From positions 1 through 7,523 of the forward strand of contig JAQUOK010000135.1 in the NCBI GenBank assembly GCA_028717165.1: 7,523 nucleotides of DNA, in the 5' to 3' direction. Shown here piece by piece: positions 6,035-7,523 of this stretch. The notes beneath the pieces were generated by a model. That model saw nothing but the letters and a program-made list of their open reading frames with translations. It made no database searches and was not told the DNA's origin. The DNA comes from Victivallaceae bacterium (GTDB lineage: Bacteria; Verrucomicrobiota; Lentisphaeria; Victivallales; Victivallaceae). The stretch's first letter is position 1; each line of letters starts with the position of its first letter. A program made the position numbers and the translations under genes.

Positions 6035-6640
6035 TTAAATATTTTGGAAATCGCTGTTGTCTTTTACCGGGCCCTGCGAGGTTTTCGCAAAAAAAGTGAC
6101 CGTCACTTCCTGTCCTTTTTTGACCTTTAAAGTCTGATAAACCGGATTGTCATGCCAGGCGATAACATAATTTTTCCCGGACTTGGCATCTTCGGCGCCG
6201 GTTACCATGTTGGATTCATCGCCTTCCCAGCCGTCAAAGAGGTTTTTCTGGTTTACGAATTCAAAATCGCAATTTTTGGCTTCCGTACCGGTTATGGTGA
6301 TATTGTCATAGGCAGCCCAGACTTCGATGTTCTTTTTTGCGCCCTGGGGCTTGTAGAAAACGCCGAGGAAATTTATTTTTACTATACCGTCCTTGTCGGG
6401 AGTAAAACTGAAGCTGAACTTCTGCCATTTGGCAGTCAATTTATCGGAACTGTGAATCGTCAGGTAATATTGAGATTTATTTTTCAACCAGTCGGCATTG
6501 GCGACTTTCAGGCTTTTATCGGCATTGCCCGGCTTTAACCCGATGGTTCCTTCAAGGCCGTCTATGTCTATTCTGACTTTGGATGCCGAACAGCATATTC
6601 CGGCAGTTATTACGGTAACAGTAAGAAATTTTTTCAACAT
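6035..6640 (-). CDS. Secreted beta-sandwich protein resembling a carbohydrate-binding module
   Basis: A 201-residue exported protein of unassigned function. A signal peptide occupies about residues 1-20 (MLKKFLTVTVITAGICCSAS); the cysteines do not form a good lipobox, so cleavage by signal peptidase I is more likely. The rest has the alternating hydrophobic pattern of a galactose-binding-like beta-sandwich. Residues 72-115 (WQKFSFSFTPDKDG, then VWAAYDNITITG) look like the second half of a CBM4/9-type domain. Residues 122-188 (KNCDFEF, DGWEG, SGKNYVIAW, LKVKKGQEVTVTFFAKTS) look like the first half. The halves therefore appear in swapped order. It has a strong GGAGG 6 bases before its ATG, two candidate promoters and its own terminator, which suggests a well-expressed single-gene unit. 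No catalytic motif is visible. Similarity is by pattern only, so the ligand is unknown. Confidence 0.7.
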   Translation of the reverse strand: MLKKFLTVTVITAGICCSASKVRIDIDGLEGTIGLKPGNADKSLKVANADWLKNKSQYYLTIHSSDKLTAKWQKFSFSFTPDKDGIVKINFLGVFYKPQGAKKNIEVWAAYDNITITGTEAKNCDFEFVNQKNLFDGWEGDESNMVTGAEDAKSGKNYVIAWHDNPVYQTLKVKKGQEVTVTFFAKTSQGPVKDNSDFQNI

Positions 6641-6660
6641 TTAAAACCTCCAGTTTTTAA
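6641..6660 (-). promoter_or_regulatory. Ribosome-binding site of the secreted-protein gene, flanked by a small inverted repeat
   Basis: GGAGG (6647-6651) lies 6 bases before the ATG. It is flanked by TTAAAA and TTTTAA (plus-strand 6641-6646 and 6655-6660), which are perfect complements and would place the Shine-Dalgarno in an 8-base loop. The site itself is convincing. The stem is all A/T and may not form. Confidence 0.65.
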
Positions 6661-6670
6661 TTTAAAAATA

Positions 6671-6698
6671 AATCTACCATATCCGGAGAAATAGTCAA
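6671..6698 (-). promoter_or_regulatory. Candidate proximal promoter of the secreted-protein gene
   Basis: On the minus strand, TTGACT (6693-6698) is followed after 16 bases by TAGATT (6671-6676). The -35 matches consensus at five of six positions and the -10 at four of six. It would start transcription about 25 bases before the start codon. Confidence 0.4.
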
Positions 6699-6708
6699 AC
6701 GAAGTTCG

Positions 6709-6739
6709 AATATACGTCCGGGATAAAATAAGCAGTCAA
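6709..6739 (-). promoter_or_regulatory. Candidate distal promoter of the secreted-protein gene
   Basis: A second TTGACT (6734-6739) lies upstream of TATATT (6709-6714) with a 19-base spacer, slightly long. Shifting the -10 by one or two bases gives poorer boxes at better spacing. It may act in tandem with the proximal candidate. Confidence 0.35.
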
Positions 6740-6775
6740 TACCGTTTTTTGTTCAAAAATATAATAATGCAACAC

Positions 6776-6788
6776 AACCGTCCCGGTT
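6776..6788 (-). terminator. Weak hairpin downstream of ispG
   Basis: AACCG and CGGTT form a 5-base stem with a 3-base loop, 28 bases past the ispG stop on the minus strand. Only a scattered T-rich stretch follows, so termination here would be inefficient. The 176-base gap between ispG and the next gene is otherwise non-coding. It also contains the interrupted palindrome TTTCAG-C-CTGAAA at 6792-6804. Confidence 0.25.
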
Positions 6789-6816
6789 ACGTTTCAGCCT
6801 GAAAGAATAGACGGCC

Positions 6817-7523
6817 TCAACAATTGGTACGCGCAAGAATTTTCTTCTTAAGTATTTCGAAAGCCTCTTCCTGGCTGTAAGTACCGATAATTCCGGCGTT
6901 TTCAAATACCGCCGCCCGCCCTTTGCCGGCTCCCGCGATACCCAGATCGGCATCCCTGGCTTCGCCGGGACCGTTGACGACGCAGCCCATTACTGCGATT
7001 TTCTTCAGTTTTATTTTCTTGCCGGAAGCCTTGATCGAACTTATCAGCGCCTCAACCCGTTCAGCCAGGCCGATCAGGTTTATTTCGGTGCGTCCGCAGG
7101 TCGGGCAGGAAACAATTTCCGGTTCCGCTGAGCGCAGGCCGCAGGCCTCCAGAATCCTGATTCCGGCAACGACTTCCTGAACCGGATCGGCAGTCAGGCT
7201 TACGCGGATAGTGTCGCCGATACCGGCAAGCAGCAGGGCGCCGATACCGACCGCCGACTTGACGATGCCGCGTCCGGGGATTCCGGCTTCGGTTACGCCC
7301 AGGTGGAGCGGGTAATCGGTTTCGTCGGCGAAACGCCGGCAGGCGGCAACAGTCAACGGTACGTCGGAAGCTTTCAGCGAAACTTTGATCCGGGAGAAGC
7401 CGTAAGTTTCAAGTTTCCGGCATTGTTCGAGGGCGCTTTCGAGTAAGGCTTCAACGATAATGTTTTCCTAGTCCATACCGGATATTCGCAGTTCCGCAAG
7501 CTGCTTTTTCGAAATACTGCCGG
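6817..7523 (-). CDS. ispG: 4-hydroxy-3-methylbut-2-enyl diphosphate synthase (IspG/GcpE), partial, with an in-frame TAG
   Basis: IspG converts 2-C-methyl-erythritol 2,4-cyclodiphosphate to HMBPP, the penultimate step of the MEP isoprenoid pathway, using a 4Fe-4S cluster. The window holds the C-terminal 216 codons plus 17 codons upstream of a TAG at 7468-7470; the true start lies beyond the right edge. Family sequence is seen on both sides in one frame: GSISKKQLAEL before the TAG, then EALLESALEQ, IKVSLKASDVP, YPLHLGVTEAG, GIGDTIRVSLTADP, SCPTCGR, VMGCVVNGPGEA and DLGIAGAGKG. The three cluster cysteines (codons 7105-7107, 7096-7098, 6982-6984) and the glutamate of NGPGE are intact. Only the TAG argues against function: it may be a sequencing error, a recent nonsense mutation or a read-through codon. 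The first start-like codon after it (TTG at 7354-7356) lies inside a conserved helix and is not a real start. The gene ends with TGA. Confidence 0.9.
7468..7470 (-). other. In-frame TAG codon within ispG
   Basis: Reading the minus strand, ISGMD is followed by TAG and then ENIIVEALLESALEQ with no change of frame. The position is the variable loop between the conserved GS-containing strand and the EALLESAL helix of IspG. That loop tolerates many residues, so the lost amino acid cannot be deduced; CAG, TAT, AAG, GAG or TGG would each be one change away. Confidence 0.85.

Noticed and set aside
6152..6538. A 128-codon plus-strand open frame opposite the secreted-protein gene.
   Set aside because: The opposite strand has a signal peptide, GGAGG, promoter candidates and a terminator. 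This frame has none of these.
6580..6640. Lipoprotein signal in the secreted protein (ITAGICCSAS).
   Set aside because: The residue before the first cysteine is isoleucine and before the second is cysteine, so neither fits the usual lipobox, which needs Gly, Ala or Ser there.
7354..7356. TTG at this position as a start codon for a shortened ispG.
   Set aside because: It is the leucine of the conserved run KASDVPLTVAA, in the middle of the enzyme. Conserved IspG sequence continues upstream in the same frame.

Overview
The window looks like a stretch of bacterial chromosome from a Gram-negative organism. It encodes TolB of the outer-membrane Tol-Pal system, exported proteins with ordinary signal peptides, strong GGAGG ribosome-binding sites and an intrinsic terminator. 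The mix of a eukaryote-like double-length phosphofructokinase, a MEP-pathway ispG and a small secreted carbohydrate-binding-like protein suggests the PVC group, perhaps a Lentisphaerota/Verrucomicrobiota relative. That placement is inference from protein character only. I see no insertion sequences, tRNA or rRNA genes, CRISPR arrays or phage genes. The content is mostly core metabolism and cell envelope.

Layout. Bases 1-153 are an AT-rich leader carrying an imperfect direct repeat and a small inverted repeat. The plus strand then carries a 737-residue tandem 6-phosphofructokinase (154-2367) and a 75-residue two-helix membrane protein 35 bases downstream (2403-2630). This pair converges, with only 7 bases between stop codons, on a minus-strand block running to the right edge. 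Read in its own direction, the block holds ispG (7523 to 6817, entering from outside the window and interrupted by an in-frame TAG), a secreted beta-sandwich protein (6640 to 6035) with candidate promoters and its own terminator, tolB (5901 to 4702), folC (4654 to 3362) and a MarC-family membrane protein (3255 to 2638) with its own likely promoter.

How the genes relate. PFK commits carbon to glycolysis. IspG performs the penultimate step of isoprenoid-precursor synthesis. FolC makes and polyglutamylates folates. TolB is a periplasmic envelope-integrity protein. MarC-family proteins are inner-membrane proteins of unclear role. tolB and folC are close enough (47 bases) to share a transcript. 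The others look like separate units, so this is not one dedicated pathway.

Most worth a second look: (1) a TAG codon inside an otherwise intact ispG reading frame, with conserved sequence on both sides in the same frame, while none of the seven visible gene ends uses TAG; (2) a PFK organised like animal/fungal PFK, with a catalytic first half and a second half that has lost catalytic residues; (3) a secreted protein whose two halves appear to be in swapped order relative to the usual galactose-binding-like fold. No clear multi-gene novel system is visible.
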